Assembly (NCBI GenBank): GCA_018711655.1
Contig: DVIA01000055.1
Span: 1-64,000 of the forward strand
Length of the DNA: 64,000 nt
Direction of reading: 5' to 3'
Source of the DNA: Candidatus Pullichristensenella avicola
GTDB taxonomy: Bacteria; Bacillota; Clostridia; Christensenellales; Aristaeellaceae
Shown here: piece by piece, positions 27,037 to 35,788 of the stretch
Position numbering within the stretch: the stretch's first letter is position 1
Layout: the number at the start of each line of letters is the position of its first letter
Notes under the pieces: generated by a model
The model's input: the letters and a program-made list of their open reading frames with translations, nothing else
The model's database searches: none
Told to the model about the DNA's origin: nothing
Program-made: the position numbers and the translations under genes

Positions 27037-27753
27037 ATGAGGGTATTAGCGGTTGGCTGCCATCCGGACGACCTTGAAATCAATGCATTTGGCACATTGA
27101 TCCGATGCATACAAAGAGGCGACGATGTGTTCATTTGCGGTGTGACAAACGGAAGTGGCGGATCGATGACGTTGTCTCCGGAAGAAATATCAAAAGTACG
27201 CATTGAAGAAGCGCGGCGAGCGGCGCAGTTGATTGGCGCAAAGGAATACATCAATTTAGGCGTGGAAGATTTACAGGTGGATGCAAGAGATACACGCCTG
27301 ATTGATCAGATGATAGATGTGATCCGCATGACCAAGCCGGATATGATCATTACCCAACATCCCGACGACTATCAGAGGGATCACAGCGAAGTTTCCGACT
27401 TGGTGTTTAATGCGAGCTTTATGGCAACCGTTCCGAACCATAAAACAGAATACCCTTGCCATTCTGTTATTGCGCCGTTATTTTTTATGGAACCATCTTC
27501 TGGAAACTTCTTTCACCCTACAGACTATGTAGGCATAAGCGATGTGATAGAAACAAAAATGGAAGCGTTGGCCTGTCATGCATCTCAGATAGAATGGTTG
27601 ATGGCACATGTTGGTAAGGATTTGCTTGCAACAACTCGCGCAACGGCCATATATAGGGGAAAGCTCTGCCAGGCTCCATATGCAGAAGCCTTCAAACGCT
27701 CTGATCATGCATTGCGTATGACTTCTTACCGTATGCTGCCGGAAGGAAAATAG
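27037..27753 (+). CDS. PIG-L/LmbE-family deacetylase
   Basis: The 238-residue protein has the zinc-binding motif AVGCHPDDLEINAFG near its N-terminus and the third-ligand region IITQHPDDYQRDHSEV. Family members remove acetyl from N-acetylglucosaminyl groups on small thiols, antibiotics or glycolipids. GGAGG lies before the ATG. It is paired with a ROK regulator, so an amino-sugar-linked substrate is a reasonable guess; the actual substrate cannot be read from the sequence. Confidence 0.9.
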   Translation: MRVLAVGCHPDDLEINAFGTLIRCIQRGDDVFICGVTNGSGGSMTLSPEEISKVRIEEARRAAQLIGAKEYINLGVEDLQVDARDTRLIDQMIDVIRMTKPDMIITQHPDDYQRDHSEVSDLVFNASFMATVPNHKTEYPCHSVIAPLFFMEPSSGNFFHPTDYVGISDVIETKMEALACHASQIEWLMAHVGKDLLATTRATAIYRGKLCQAPYAEAFKRSDHALRMTSYRMLPEGK

Positions 27754-27829
27754 GGACGCCTTGAGACCTCCTACGCGCTCGACCTGCTCGCCAAACAATT
27801 CTACTTCCAGTATGTGCATGCGTTTCATC

Positions 27830-27864
27830 GGCTTCCCCCCCACGTCTGGGGGAAGCCTTCTTTT
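27830..27864 (+). terminator. Intrinsic terminator downstream of the deacetylase
   Basis: GGCTTCCCCC and GGGGGAAGCC arms are followed by TTCTTTTG. Just upstream, 27757-27810 can be read as ETSYALDLLAKQFYFQYV, possibly the 3' tail of a lost gene. Confidence 0.75.
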
Positions 27865-27896
27865 GTCCTTAGACAAGGCGCAGACCATCAGCGCGC

Positions 27897-28099
27897 GCCA
27901 CGCCGATGGAATGGCGTACTCATCGGGCGCGCTGCGCTGGCAGTGCGCCGTCCCCCACCCCGGCGGGCAGACCTTGCATCTCGAATTTATCCGCCCATCC
28001 TGTTTTCCCCCACCCCGGCGGGCGGGCCGGGAAATGGCCCGCGCCTTTGGCGGCGCTCTGCATTGTTCGCCTGCGCGGCGGGGGCCAGAACGCGCGGGC
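27897..28099 (+). repeat. 203-bp GC-rich repeat, copy 1
   Basis: Starts GCCACGCCGATGGAATGGCG and ends CGCGCGGGC. It is nearly identical to the copy at 28153-28359, differing by a few substitutions and short indels. The translations are low-complexity and I see no gene in it. Confidence 0.85.
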
Positions 28100-28152
28100 A
28101 GCCTTCGCGGCCATGTGTAAACCAGGTCTGCAAGGCTATTCCATCATCACAC

Positions 28153-28359
28153 GCCACGCCGATGGAATGGCGTACTCATCGGGCGCGCTGCGCTGGCAGT
28201 GCGCCGTCCCCCCCCCGGCGGGCGGAGCTTGCATCTCGAATTTATCCGCCCATCCTGTTTTCCGCTGTCCCCACCCCGGCGGGCGGGCCGGGAAATGGCC
28301 CGCGCCTTTGGCGGCGCTCTGCATCGTTCGCCTGCGCGGCGGGGCCAGAACGCGCGGGC
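28153..28359 (+). repeat. 207-bp GC-rich repeat, copy 2
   Basis: Second copy of the 27897-28099 repeat, offset by 256 bp. Its right end lies 5 bp before the -35 box of the histidine kinase promoter. Confidence 0.85.
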
Positions 28360-28363
28360 GGCA

Positions 28364-28392
28364 TTGAGCGCGGCGACGCTTTGTGGTATAAT
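28364..28392 (+). promoter_or_regulatory. Sigma-A promoter of the BceS-type kinase
   Basis: TTGAGC (28364-28369), a 17-bp spacer and TATAAT (28387-28392) lie 20 bp upstream of the kinase start. Confidence 0.8.
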
Positions 28393-28412
28393 CGCTTTGG
28401 CAGGTGATGGTT

Positions 28413-29381
28413 ATGCGTTTGCTGTGGGAGTATCTGCGCTTGCACCGCAAGGGCGCGGCGCTGTATGCGGTCTTTGTCGCGATCTTTGCGATGGTGTTCT
28501 CGCTTTACCGGCTGCCGGTGGAGGCGATTTTGTACGCAGGCGGTTTGTGTCTGTTGGCGTTTGCCGTGCTGGCGGGCGTCGATTTCGGGCGTTTTCGGGC
28601 CAGGCACGCGCATCTGCAGGCCCTCGTCCGGCGCGTCGGTTTGGGCGTGGAGGACATGCCCGTCCCCGCCGATTGCATCGAGGCGGACTATCAGGCGGCG
28701 CTGCGCGCCCTCTGGGACGAACGCGCCCGCGCGGTTTCGCGCGCCGACGCGGCCATGAGCGACATGCGCGATTACTACACGCTCTGGGCGCACCAGATCA
28801 AAACCCCCATCGCCGCCATGCACCTGCTGGTAGCGGAAAACGGCGAGGCGGCGCGCGAACTGTTCAAAATCGAACAGTATGTGGACATGCTGCTTTCCTA
28901 CATCCGCCTGGAAAGCGACGTGAACGATCTTGTTCTGCGCCCCTGCGACCTTGACGCCATCCTGCGCACGGCAGCGCGCAAATACGCCCGCTTTTTCATC
29001 CATCAGGGGCTGCGGCTGGAAATACAGTCCACGCGCCGGCAGGTGCTGACGGACGAAAAGTGGTTTGCCTTTTGCGTGGAGCAAATCCTCTCCAACGCCG
29101 TCAAATACACGCCCTCCGGCACGATTTCCATGTATGTGGAGAACGATTTCCTGGTCATCGCCGACACGGGCATCGGCATCGCCCCGGAGGACCTGCCGCG
29201 CGTGTTCGAGCGCGGCTATACCGGCTACAACGGCCGCACGGACCGCAAGTCCTCCGGCATCGGCCTGTATCTGACGCGGCGGGTGCTGGCCATGCTCGGG
29301 CATTCGATACACATCGACGCCCGCCCCGGCGGCGGCACGCGCGTGCACATCTCCCTAAAGCGCCCCGAGCTTTCGGAATGA
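28413..29381 (+). CDS. Intramembrane-sensing histidine kinase (BceS/GraS-like)
   Basis: The 322-residue protein has two close membrane segments (about 13-33 and 36-56) with almost no outer loop, as in BceS-type kinases that sense peptide stress through their ABC transporter. The H-box is LWAHQIKTPIAAMHLL, the N-box CVEQILSNAVKYTPSG, and the ATP lid has DTGIGIAPEDLPRVFERGY and SSGIGLYLTRR. The ATG at 28413 is 5 bp after AGGTGAT. The usual upstream response regulator gene is missing; repeats occupy its place. Confidence 0.92.
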   Translation: MRLLWEYLRLHRKGAALYAVFVAIFAMVFSLYRLPVEAILYAGGLCLLAFAVLAGVDFGRFRARHAHLQALVRRVGLGVEDMPVPADCIEADYQAALRALWDERARAVSRADAAMSDMRDYYTLWAHQIKTPIAAMHLLVAENGEAARELFKIEQYVDMLLSYIRLESDVNDLVLRPCDLDAILRTAARKYARFFIHQGLRLEIQSTRRQVLTDEKWFAFCVEQILSNAVKYTPSGTISMYVENDFLVIADTGIGIAPEDLPRVFERGYTGYNGRTDRKSSGIGLYLTRRVLAMLGHSIHIDARPGGGTRVHISLKRPELSE

Positions 29382-29474
29382 CCTTCGCGGTAGAGCGTCC
29401 ACAGCGGGCGCTCTGCGCGTTTTTGGAACAAAACGCCTTTTCCGCGCGTCTGAAAGGGCGTTTCCCGGCCCAAC

Positions 29475-29490
29475 CTTACAAAACTGTAAG
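29475..29490 (+). promoter_or_regulatory. BceR-type operator upstream of the ABC transporter
   Basis: A perfect inverted repeat CTTACA-AAAC-TGTAAG fits the TNACA-N4-TGTAA pattern described for BceR-like regulators. A further half-site TGTAAG lies at 29505-29510, and a TATACT -10-like box at 29542-29547 precedes the transporter. Confidence 0.7.
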
Positions 29491-29577
29491 TTTGCCGGCC
29501 AAAATGTAAGGTAAAGTTATGGCAGCGGCGCTTTGGGCGCGGTATACTGTGTACATCTTCTCAAGGAGGTTTCCCAC

Positions 29578-30375
29578 ATGACCATTCTTCGGGCGAACAA
29601 TTTGAAAAAGGTGTATACAACGCGCTTTGGCGCGCATCATGTACAGGCGCTGGCCAACGTTTCCTTTTCCGTGGAGCAGGGCGAGTACGTCGCCATCATG
29701 GGCGAGAGCGGCTCGGGCAAGACGACGCTGCTCAACATACTGGCGGCGCTGGACAAGCCCACCAGCGGCGAGGTCTGGCTGGGCGAGCGCAAGCTGACCG
29801 ACATCCCGGAAAAGGAGCTGGCCGCCTTCCGCCGCGACAACCTCGGCTTTGTGTTTCAGGAGTTCAACCTGCTGGACACCTTCTGCGTGCGCGACAATAT
29901 CTACCTGCCGCTGGTGCTCAAGCGCATGTCCGCCGACGACATGTCGCTGCTCATCAAGCCGCTGGCGCGCAAGCTGGGCATCGACAAATTGCTGGCCAAG
30001 TACCCTTACGAAATTTCCGGCGGCGAAAAGCAGCGCACGGCGGTGGCGCGGGCGCTGATCACCTCCCCGCAGCTTCTGCTGGCCGACGAGCCGACCGGCG
30101 CGCTCGATTCCCGCTCCACAGACCAGCTTCTCAACCTCTTTGGCGAGATCAACCGCGAGGGGCAGACCATCCTCATGGTCACACACTCGGTCAAGGCCGC
30201 CAGCCACGCGGGCAGGGTGTTGTTTCTGCGCGACGGCGTGGTGTTCCACCAACTCTACCGCGGCGGCGCGGCCGAGCACGAGTTCTACCAGCGCATACTC
30301 GACGCCATGAACGCCCTTTCCAGCCCCGAGCCGCAGGGCGAATTTGCCGGCATGGAGGTTTCCTACCATGCGTAA
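29578..30375 (+). CDS. BceA-type ABC transporter ATPase
   Basis: The 265-residue ATPase has Walker A (GESGSGKTTLLN), Q-loop (FQEFNLLDTF), signature (SGGEKQRTAVARAL) and Walker B (LLLADEPTGALDSR). It belongs to the MacB/BceA class that powers peptide-antibiotic detoxification and kinase signalling. CAAGGAGG precedes the ATG. It overlaps the permease gene by 8 bp. Confidence 0.94.
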   Translation: MTILRANNLKKVYTTRFGAHHVQALANVSFSVEQGEYVAIMGESGSGKTTLLNILAALDKPTSGEVWLGERKLTDIPEKELAAFRRDNLGFVFQEFNLLDTFCVRDNIYLPLVLKRMSADDMSLLIKPLARKLGIDKLLAKYPYEISGGEKQRTAVARALITSPQLLLADEPTGALDSRSTDQLLNLFGEINREGQTILMVTHSVKAASHAGRVLFLRDGVVFHQLYRGGAAEHEFYQRILDAMNALSSPEPQGEFAGMEVSYHA

Positions 30376-32356
30376 GCTCTTCTACGCGCATCTGGCGCTT
30401 GACAACATCCGCAAAAACGCGCGGACGTATATCCCCTACATCCTCTCCTGTGTATTCACCGTGGCCATGACCTACATCCTCTACATGCTGCCGGAGGACC
30501 CCGGCCTCACGGGTACGCGCGGCGAGATCACCATCCGCTCGACGCTGGTGTTGGGCAGCTTCGTGGTGACCATCTTCGCGGTCATCTTCCTCTTTTACAC
30601 CTCGAGCTTCCTCACCAAGCGGCGGCGCAAGGAGTTCGGCCTGCTCAACGTGCTGGGCATGGAGAAAAAGCATCTGGCGAAGATGATGTTCTTTGAGACG
30701 CTGTTCGTGGGGCTGTTCAGCGCGGCCGTTGGTCTTTTGCTGGGCGTGGCGCTCTCCAAACTGGTGCTCCTGTTTTTGCTGAAGCTCTTGGACTTCGACG
30801 TGGCCTTCGGGCTGACGTTCTCCCTGAAGGCGGCGCTGATCACGCTTTTCATCTTCGCGGCCATCTTCCTGCTCATCCTGCTCAACAACATCCGCCTGGT
30901 GCACTTTGCCAGCCCCGTGGAACTTCTGCGCGGCGACAAGGTGGGCGAGCGCGAGCCAAAGGCCAAGTGGCTGCTGGTGCTCATCGGCGTCCTGACGCTG
31001 GGCGCGGGTTATTTGATGGCCGTGACCATCCAGAACCCTCTGGAAGCGCTGATGTTCTTTTTCGTGGCCGTGGTGCTGGTCATCATCGGCACCTACTGCC
31101 TGTTCACCGCCGGCAGCATCGCCGTTCTGAAACTGCTGAAACGGAACCGGCACTACTACTATCAGCCGGAGCATTTCATCTCCGTTTCCGGCATGATGTA
31201 CCGCATGAAGCAGAACGCGGTCGGCCTGGGCAACATCTGCATCCTCTCGACGATGGTGCTGGTGATGCTCTCTGCCACCTCGACGATGTTCCTCGGCACG
31301 CAGAGCAGCCTCATGGGGCGCTATCCGCGCGAGATCGCCGTGCAGGACAGCGACCTGGCGCGACGGGGCGACGTCAACGCCGTCATCGACGACTGGCTGG
31401 CGGACAACGGCTGGACGGCGGAAAACCGCATCGACTATGTGAAGGAGGAGTTCTCCGGCCTGCTGCGCGACGGAACAATGATCTTCGATTATACCTCGGA
31501 CTTCAATTCCGGCGAACTGGTGACACTCAGCTGCGTGTCTCTGGAGGACTTCAACCGCCTCACGGGGCGCAACGACGTACTGGAACCCGACCAAATTTAC
31601 CTGTTCCCCTACGACGGCGACAGCATCGAACTGCTGGGCATGGAGTTTGAGACGCTCGACCCCGGCGACGTGGACCTGATGGCCACCTTCACCGGCAGCT
31701 ATTACGGCCTCTACGGGGACATCCTCACCCTCGTAACGCCCGACATGGCCACGCTGGAGGAACTGGACCGGCGGCAGCGGGAGGTGTACGACAGCGCGGC
31801 CTCGCAGATCATCCATCAGGTGGGCTTCGACATCGCCGAGCCGGTGGACTTTGAAACCATCTTCTATCAGGACGATCTGATGTCGCGCCTTTCCGAGGAC
31901 GCGGGGGTCAAGGGCGTGCGCATCTATGTGCGCGAGCAGGAGCGCGACTACATTTACAGCATGAACGGCGGGCTGTTCTTCCTCGGCGTGTTCCTCGGGC
32001 TGTTGTTCATCATGGCCACAGTGCTGATCATGTACTACAAGCAGCTTTCCGAGGGCTATGACGACAAGCGCAACTTCTCCATCATGCGCAAGGTCGGTCT
32101 GGAAAAGGCGGAGATCCGCCGCTCGGTGCGCTCGCAGGTACTGATCATGTTCTACCTGCCGCTGGTCACCGCCTGCGTACACATCGCCTTTGCCTTCCCC
32201 TTCATCATGCGGCTTTTGCCGCTGGTGGGCATCAACGACGTGGGGCTGTTCGCGCTCTGTACGCTTACGAGCGTGGCGGCGTTCGCGCTCATCTACGCCG
32301 CCTGCTATGGCCTCACCGCCCGCACCTACTACCGCATCGTCGGTTCCGACGACTGA
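30368..32356 (+). CDS. BceB-type ABC transporter permease
   Basis: The 662-residue permease starts MRKLFYAHLALDNIRKNART. It has about ten membrane segments and a large extracytoplasmic domain between the seventh and eighth (about residues 310-535), the arrangement of BceB. FtsX-like parts include KRRRKEFGLLNVLGM and NFSIMRKVGLEKAEIRRS. With BceA and the intramembrane kinase it should sense and relieve antimicrobial peptides acting on lipid II cycle intermediates; the exact peptide is unknown. Confidence 0.93.
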   Translation: MRKLFYAHLALDNIRKNARTYIPYILSCVFTVAMTYILYMLPEDPGLTGTRGEITIRSTLVLGSFVVTIFAVIFLFYTSSFLTKRRRKEFGLLNVLGMEKKHLAKMMFFETLFVGLFSAAVGLLLGVALSKLVLLFLLKLLDFDVAFGLTFSLKAALITLFIFAAIFLLILLNNIRLVHFASPVELLRGDKVGEREPKAKWLLVLIGVLTLGAGYLMAVTIQNPLEALMFFFVAVVLVIIGTYCLFTAGSIAVLKLLKRNRHYYYQPEHFISVSGMMYRMKQNAVGLGNICILSTMVLVMLSATSTMFLGTQSSLMGRYPREIAVQDSDLARRGDVNAVIDDWLADNGWTAENRIDYVKEEFSGLLRDGTMIFDYTSDFNSGELVTLSCVSLEDFNRLTGRNDVLEPDQIYLFPYDGDSIELLGMEFETLDPGDVDLMATFTGSYYGLYGDILTLVTPDMATLEELDRRQREVYDSAASQIIHQVGFDIAEPVDFETIFYQDDLMSRLSEDAGVKGVRIYVREQERDYIYSMNGGLFFLGVFLGLLFIMATVLIMYYKQLSEGYDDKRNFSIMRKVGLEKAEIRRSVRSQVLIMFYLPLVTACVHIAFAFPFIMRLLPLVGINDVGLFALCTLTSVAAFALIYAACYGLTARTYYRIVGSDD

Positions 32357-32379
32357 CAGACTTGAAAGGAGGCGCTTGT

Positions 32380-32868
32380 ATGCGTTGGCTCGCCATTGCT
32401 CTGGCTTTCGTTTGCGTCGCCCTCATCGCCCTGGGGCTGGGCGGCTGCCGCTTTTCCAAGGATGGCGTACTCTCCGCCTACGAGAGCGTGGTGCAGTTCG
32501 CCGGGCAGTTCGCCCTCACCCCCGCCATACAGCTTCAGGGCGTGCGCGCCTTCGGCGAAGACCATTACACGGGCGATTACCGCGCCGAATACGCAAACTT
32601 CAGCGGCACGGAGTACCTCTTCGGCGGCACCTCCACCGTGGGGCGCGATGTGCAGGTGACGTTTTCCCTCGACGCGGAGAGCGGCGGCGGCACGCTGTTC
32701 CTCATGTCCGGCAAGAACATGCTTGAAGTGCTGCTTGACGCGCAGGGGGAATTTGAGCGGACGCTGACGCTGCCCGCGGGCAGCAGCTATATAGGTTTCA
32801 CCGGCAAGGGGCTGACAGGCGCGCTGAAAATGCGGCTCACGCCCTGTGCCGAAAGCAAAGCGGGATGA
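32380..32868 (+). CDS. Exported lipoprotein of unknown function
   Basis: The 162-residue product has a signal sequence ending in the lipobox LGLGGC. The mature part is beta-rich, with FGGTSTVGRDVQVTFSLDA and SSYIGFTGKGLTG. I know no family. AAAGGAGG lies before the ATG, and the gene follows bceB by 23 bp, so it is probably an accessory of that module. Confidence 0.7.
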   Translation: MRWLAIALAFVCVALIALGLGGCRFSKDGVLSAYESVVQFAGQFALTPAIQLQGVRAFGEDHYTGDYRAEYANFSGTEYLFGGTSTVGRDVQVTFSLDAESGGGTLFLMSGKNMLEVLLDAQGEFERTLTLPAGSSYIGFTGKGLTGALKMRLTPCAESKAG

Positions 32869-32883
32869 GGGGAAATCCCCCTT

Positions 32884-32909
32884 GGGGAGGCGGTCGCCTC
32901 CCCATTTTT
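32884..32909 (+). terminator. Intrinsic terminator of the Bce-like operon
   Basis: GGGGAGGCG and CGCCTCCCC form a perfect 9-bp stem around GT, followed by ATTTTTG. Confidence 0.92.
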
Positions 32910-32919
32910 GTATATGGTG

Positions 32920-32948
32920 TTGATTTTGGGGCAGTTCCGTGCTACAGT
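32920..32948 (+). promoter_or_regulatory. Promoter of the GGDEF gene
   Basis: TTGATT (32920-32925), a 17-bp spacer and TACAGT (32943-32948) lie about 50 bp before the coding start. Confidence 0.65.
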
Positions 32949-32997
32949 TATTCTATCACAAGTAGTTTTCGTTAAGATTCCGAAAGGAATGATCTCC

Positions 32998-34371
32998 TTG
33001 AACGAGCCTTTTGTTCCCCGCTTTGGCGCGGATGAGCGCGCGGCCATGGCGTTGACCAGCTATCTGATGCACAAGCACTATTGTGAAAACGACGTCGAGG
33101 GCCTGCTTTCCTGGTTCGACGACCGCTTTTTGTGGTTGGGCACCGGTGAAAACGAATACGCCGCCGGCGCAGAAGCTGTCAAGGCCATTTTTCGCCAGTT
33201 TGTCGGCAAGGTGCCCAAATGCAACATCACCGACGAACACTATGACGCCATCACCATCGCCCCGGGCGTGTTCCTCTGCACCGGCAGGCTGTGGATCGCC
33301 ACCGACCCTTCCACCAATGTCTATCTGCGCGTGCACCAGCGCGTCGCCATGGCCTATCGCGCGGTAGAGGGCGAACTGCGCTGCTGCCACATTCATATCT
33401 CCAACCCCTATATTGAAATGGTGGAAGGCGACGTGGGCTTCCCCACCAAGGTGGCGCGCCAGACTTACGAATACCTGCAACAGTGTGTGGAAGAGCAGAA
33501 AAAGCAGATCGCCGAACAGACGGCGGAATTGCGCAGCATCTACGATACCGTATCCTGCGGCATCATTCGCCTGATGCGCAAGGGCGGCGTTTACCATCTG
33601 CTCACCTTCAACCGCACGCTTGAGGATATTCTCGGAACGACGGAGGACGAAGTGCGCGCGCTCGACTGGTCGCGCGGCTTCTACGATGGCATCATCCCCG
33701 AGGACGCCAGGCGGATGGCGCTCTCGCTCGACGCGCTTGAAGCGCCGGGCGATGTGACGCACGTCGACTTCCAACTCGACAGCCGCGACGGACGGCGCCT
33801 CTGCCTCACGGGTACGAATACGTTCATCAGCGAAGACGAGCGCGGACAGATCATACAGTGCATCGCCTTTGACGTTACCCGCCGCGTGGAATTGGAGGAG
33901 ACGCTCAAGCGCCTCAGCTATGTGGACACGCTCACGGGGCTCTTCAACCGCAACAGCTTCAACGCCGAACTGCGCCGCCGCCACAGCGACCCCGGCTCGC
34001 GGCTGGGCGTGGCATGCTTCGACATCAACGGCCTCAAGGGTACCAACGACCGGGAAGGCCACAGCGCCGGCGATCTGCTTATCCACCGCACGGCGGCGCA
34101 CATCCGCCGCGTGTTCGACGGCAAGGCCTACCGCACCGGCGGCGACGAGTTTGTGGTCATCGACGCCAGCAGCGGCGAAGACGCCTTTTTCAAGGGCGTT
34201 GAGGCCGTGCGCGAGGCCATGCGGAAAGACGGGCTGCACATTTCCGCCGGAGCTTCGTGGCGCGGTGGAAACTGCGACATTAAAGAGCAGTTCGACGAGG
34301 CCGACCGCCGCATGTACGAGGACAAAAAGCGCTTCTATCCCGACGGCCGGCGCGACCGCCGCGCCCGCTGA
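32998..34371 (+). CDS. SnoaL-like/PAS/GGDEF diguanylate cyclase
   Basis: The 457-residue soluble protein has an N-terminal SnoaL/NTF2-like domain (about 10-150; [31 protein letters not shown]), a coiled coil ([18 protein letters not shown]), a PAS domain (about 185-300) and a GGDEF domain with the intact active site [12 protein letters not shown]. It should make cyclic di-GMP in response to a small ligand. The TTG at 32998 is 10 bp from AAAGGA; an ATG at 32989 would be too close. No EAL domain is present. Confidence 0.85.
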   Translation: MNEPFVPRFGADERAAMALTSYLMHKHYCENDVEGLLSWFDDRFLWLGTGENEYAAGAEAVKAIFRQFVGKVPKCNITDEHYDAITIAPGVFLCTGRLWIATDPSTNVYLRVHQRVAMAYRAVEGELRCCHIHISNPYIEMVEGDVGFPTKVARQTYEYLQQCVEEQKKQIAEQTAELRSIYDTVSCGIIRLMRKGGVYHLLTFNRTLEDILGTTEDEVRALDWSRGFYDGIIPEDARRMALSLDALEAPGDVTHVDFQLDSRDGRRLCLTGTNTFISEDERGQIIQCIAFDVTRRVELEETLKRLSYVDTLTGLFNRNSFNAELRRRHSDPGSRLGVACFDINGLKGTNDREGHSAGDLLIHRTAAHIRRVFDGKAYRTGGDEFVVIDASSGEDAFFKGVEAVREAMRKDGLHISAGASWRGGNCDIKEQFDEADRRMYEDKKRFYPDGRRDRRAR

Positions 34372-34457
34372 AACGACTTTGGGATGGTATGGGAACGCGC
34401 CCAGCGCGCCGGCATAGACTGAAGGAGATATGCCCCGGCGAAAGGAGCTGGCCTGCC

Positions 34458-35651
34458 ATGTCCAACTGCATGCGCTGTCCCTTGGGACGCCGCCTATACT
34501 GTGTCGGCTGCCCGTGTTGCCCTGCACGGGCCTGCCATGTCCCCGCTCCGCCCTGTGGCGGGAAAGTCGGGCCAACGGGGCCGACCGGGGCCACAGGGCC
34601 TGTAGGGCGGATCGGCCCGACAGGGCCGCGCGGAGCCATGGGCGAAACCGGGCCTGCCGGCGCAACAGGCCCTACCGGCGCACAGGGAGATGTCGGGCCG
34701 CGCGGGCTGCCAGGGGCTACAGGCCCGACCGGTCCTGCCGGTGGGCCGCGCGGCCCGGAGGGAGCGGAAGGCCCGACCGGTCCCACCGGCCCTGCAGGAG
34801 CTATAGGGCCGATCGGAGCCACAGGCCCGACCGGAGCGACGGGTATGACCGGACCCATGGGACCTGTTGGAACACAGGGCGCTCAGGGGGCGCAAGGGCC
34901 GACCGGACCGTCAGGGAGCCCGGGAGCGACGGGGCCGACCGGACCGACCGGGGCCACAGGGCCTTCGGGCGCGACTGGCGCGACGGGGCCGATCGGGCCG
35001 ACGGGGGCTTCGGGCCAAATCGGTCCGACCGGAGCGACAGGCCCGACCGGGGCCACAGGGCCTGCGGGTGCGACTGGCGCGACGGGTCCTGTTGGACCGA
35101 TGGGACCCGCAGGCGAGGTTGGTCCGACCGGCGCGACGGGTCCTGCCGGGCCAGCGGGGGCTGCGGGCGAAGTTGGCCCGACCGGCGCGACGGGTCCTGC
35201 GGGTGAAATTGGTCCGACCGGCGCGACAGGTCCTGCCGGTGTCGCCCCGCCGGATGCCTTTGCCTCCTTCATCGACTACGAGGACCTCTTTGCGAGCGGC
35301 GATCGGATCACGCTTTTCCCTTCGGTGCCTGATCCCACTGGCAATATCACCGAATCCACTCTGACGCAGGTCTCTCTCACGGCCGGATATTACCTGGTCA
35401 CCTACAGCGTCTCCGCCATCCTGCGCGACCCCAATTATATCCAGGTGACGCCCTTTTACAATGGCGCAGCGCATCTGGAGACCGGCGTTTATTTCGCTAC
35501 CACCGCCAACGGCAGTTCGGCTGTCGGCGCATCGAGTTTCATCCTTTACGCGCCCGAAGCGACTGCGTTCAGCCTCACGTACAATGGCCCCGAGGATGCT
35601 CGCGAAGGTACAGTGACCCTCACGTTTCTCAAGTTGCGCGTCCCCGCCTGA
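34458..35651 (+). CDS. Collagen-like GXY-repeat protein (exosporium/BclA-type)
   Basis: The 397-residue protein has a Cys-rich N-terminus ([15 protein letters not shown], then GCPCC), about 76 Gly-X-Y triplets dominated by GPT and GAT with one interruption, and a C-terminal beta domain ([30 protein letters not shown]) resembling the BclA/TNF-like trimerisation domain. Such proteins form hair-like filaments on spores or the cell surface. AAAGGAG lies 10 bp before the ATG. Thr in the Y position suggests O-glycosylation, as in BclA. Confidence 0.88.
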   Translation: MSNCMRCPLGRRLYCVGCPCCPARACHVPAPPCGGKVGPTGPTGATGPVGRIGPTGPRGAMGETGPAGATGPTGAQGDVGPRGLPGATGPTGPAGGPRGPEGAEGPTGPTGPAGAIGPIGATGPTGATGMTGPMGPVGTQGAQGAQGPTGPSGSPGATGPTGPTGATGPSGATGATGPIGPTGASGQIGPTGATGPTGATGPAGATGATGPVGPMGPAGEVGPTGATGPAGPAGAAGEVGPTGATGPAGEIGPTGATGPAGVAPPDAFASFIDYEDLFASGDRITLFPSVPDPTGNITESTLTQVSLTAGYYLVTYSVSAILRDPNYIQVTPFYNGAAHLETGVYFATTANGSSAVGASSFILYAPEATAFSLTYNGPEDAREGTVTLTFLKLRVPA

Positions 35652-35670
35652 TGCGGGGACATTTTCTTTG
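35640..35670 (+). terminator. Intrinsic terminator overlapping the collagen-like gene's stop
   Basis: GTCCCCGC and GCGGGGAC arms around CTGAT, then ATTTTCTTT. The stem contains the last codons of the gene. Confidence 0.8.
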
Positions 35671-35788
35671 CTTTGGACGTGAGTTTACCGAACTTGTCTT
35701 GCGCCTCGCGCAAAAATACGTTATATTGTTCATAATATCGGCATCCGGGTATATATAGAGAAAAGCGAAGGAAAAAGAAGGACGGAAA

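Noticed and set aside
27897-28359. CRISPR array
   Set aside because: There are only two long copies with no short regular spacers; nothing else in the window looks like a repeat-spacer array.
34430-35206. Arg/Asp-rich plus-strand frame in the collagen-like gene
   Set aside because: It is the shifted frame of the GXY repeats and simply mirrors the GAC/CGG repetition.
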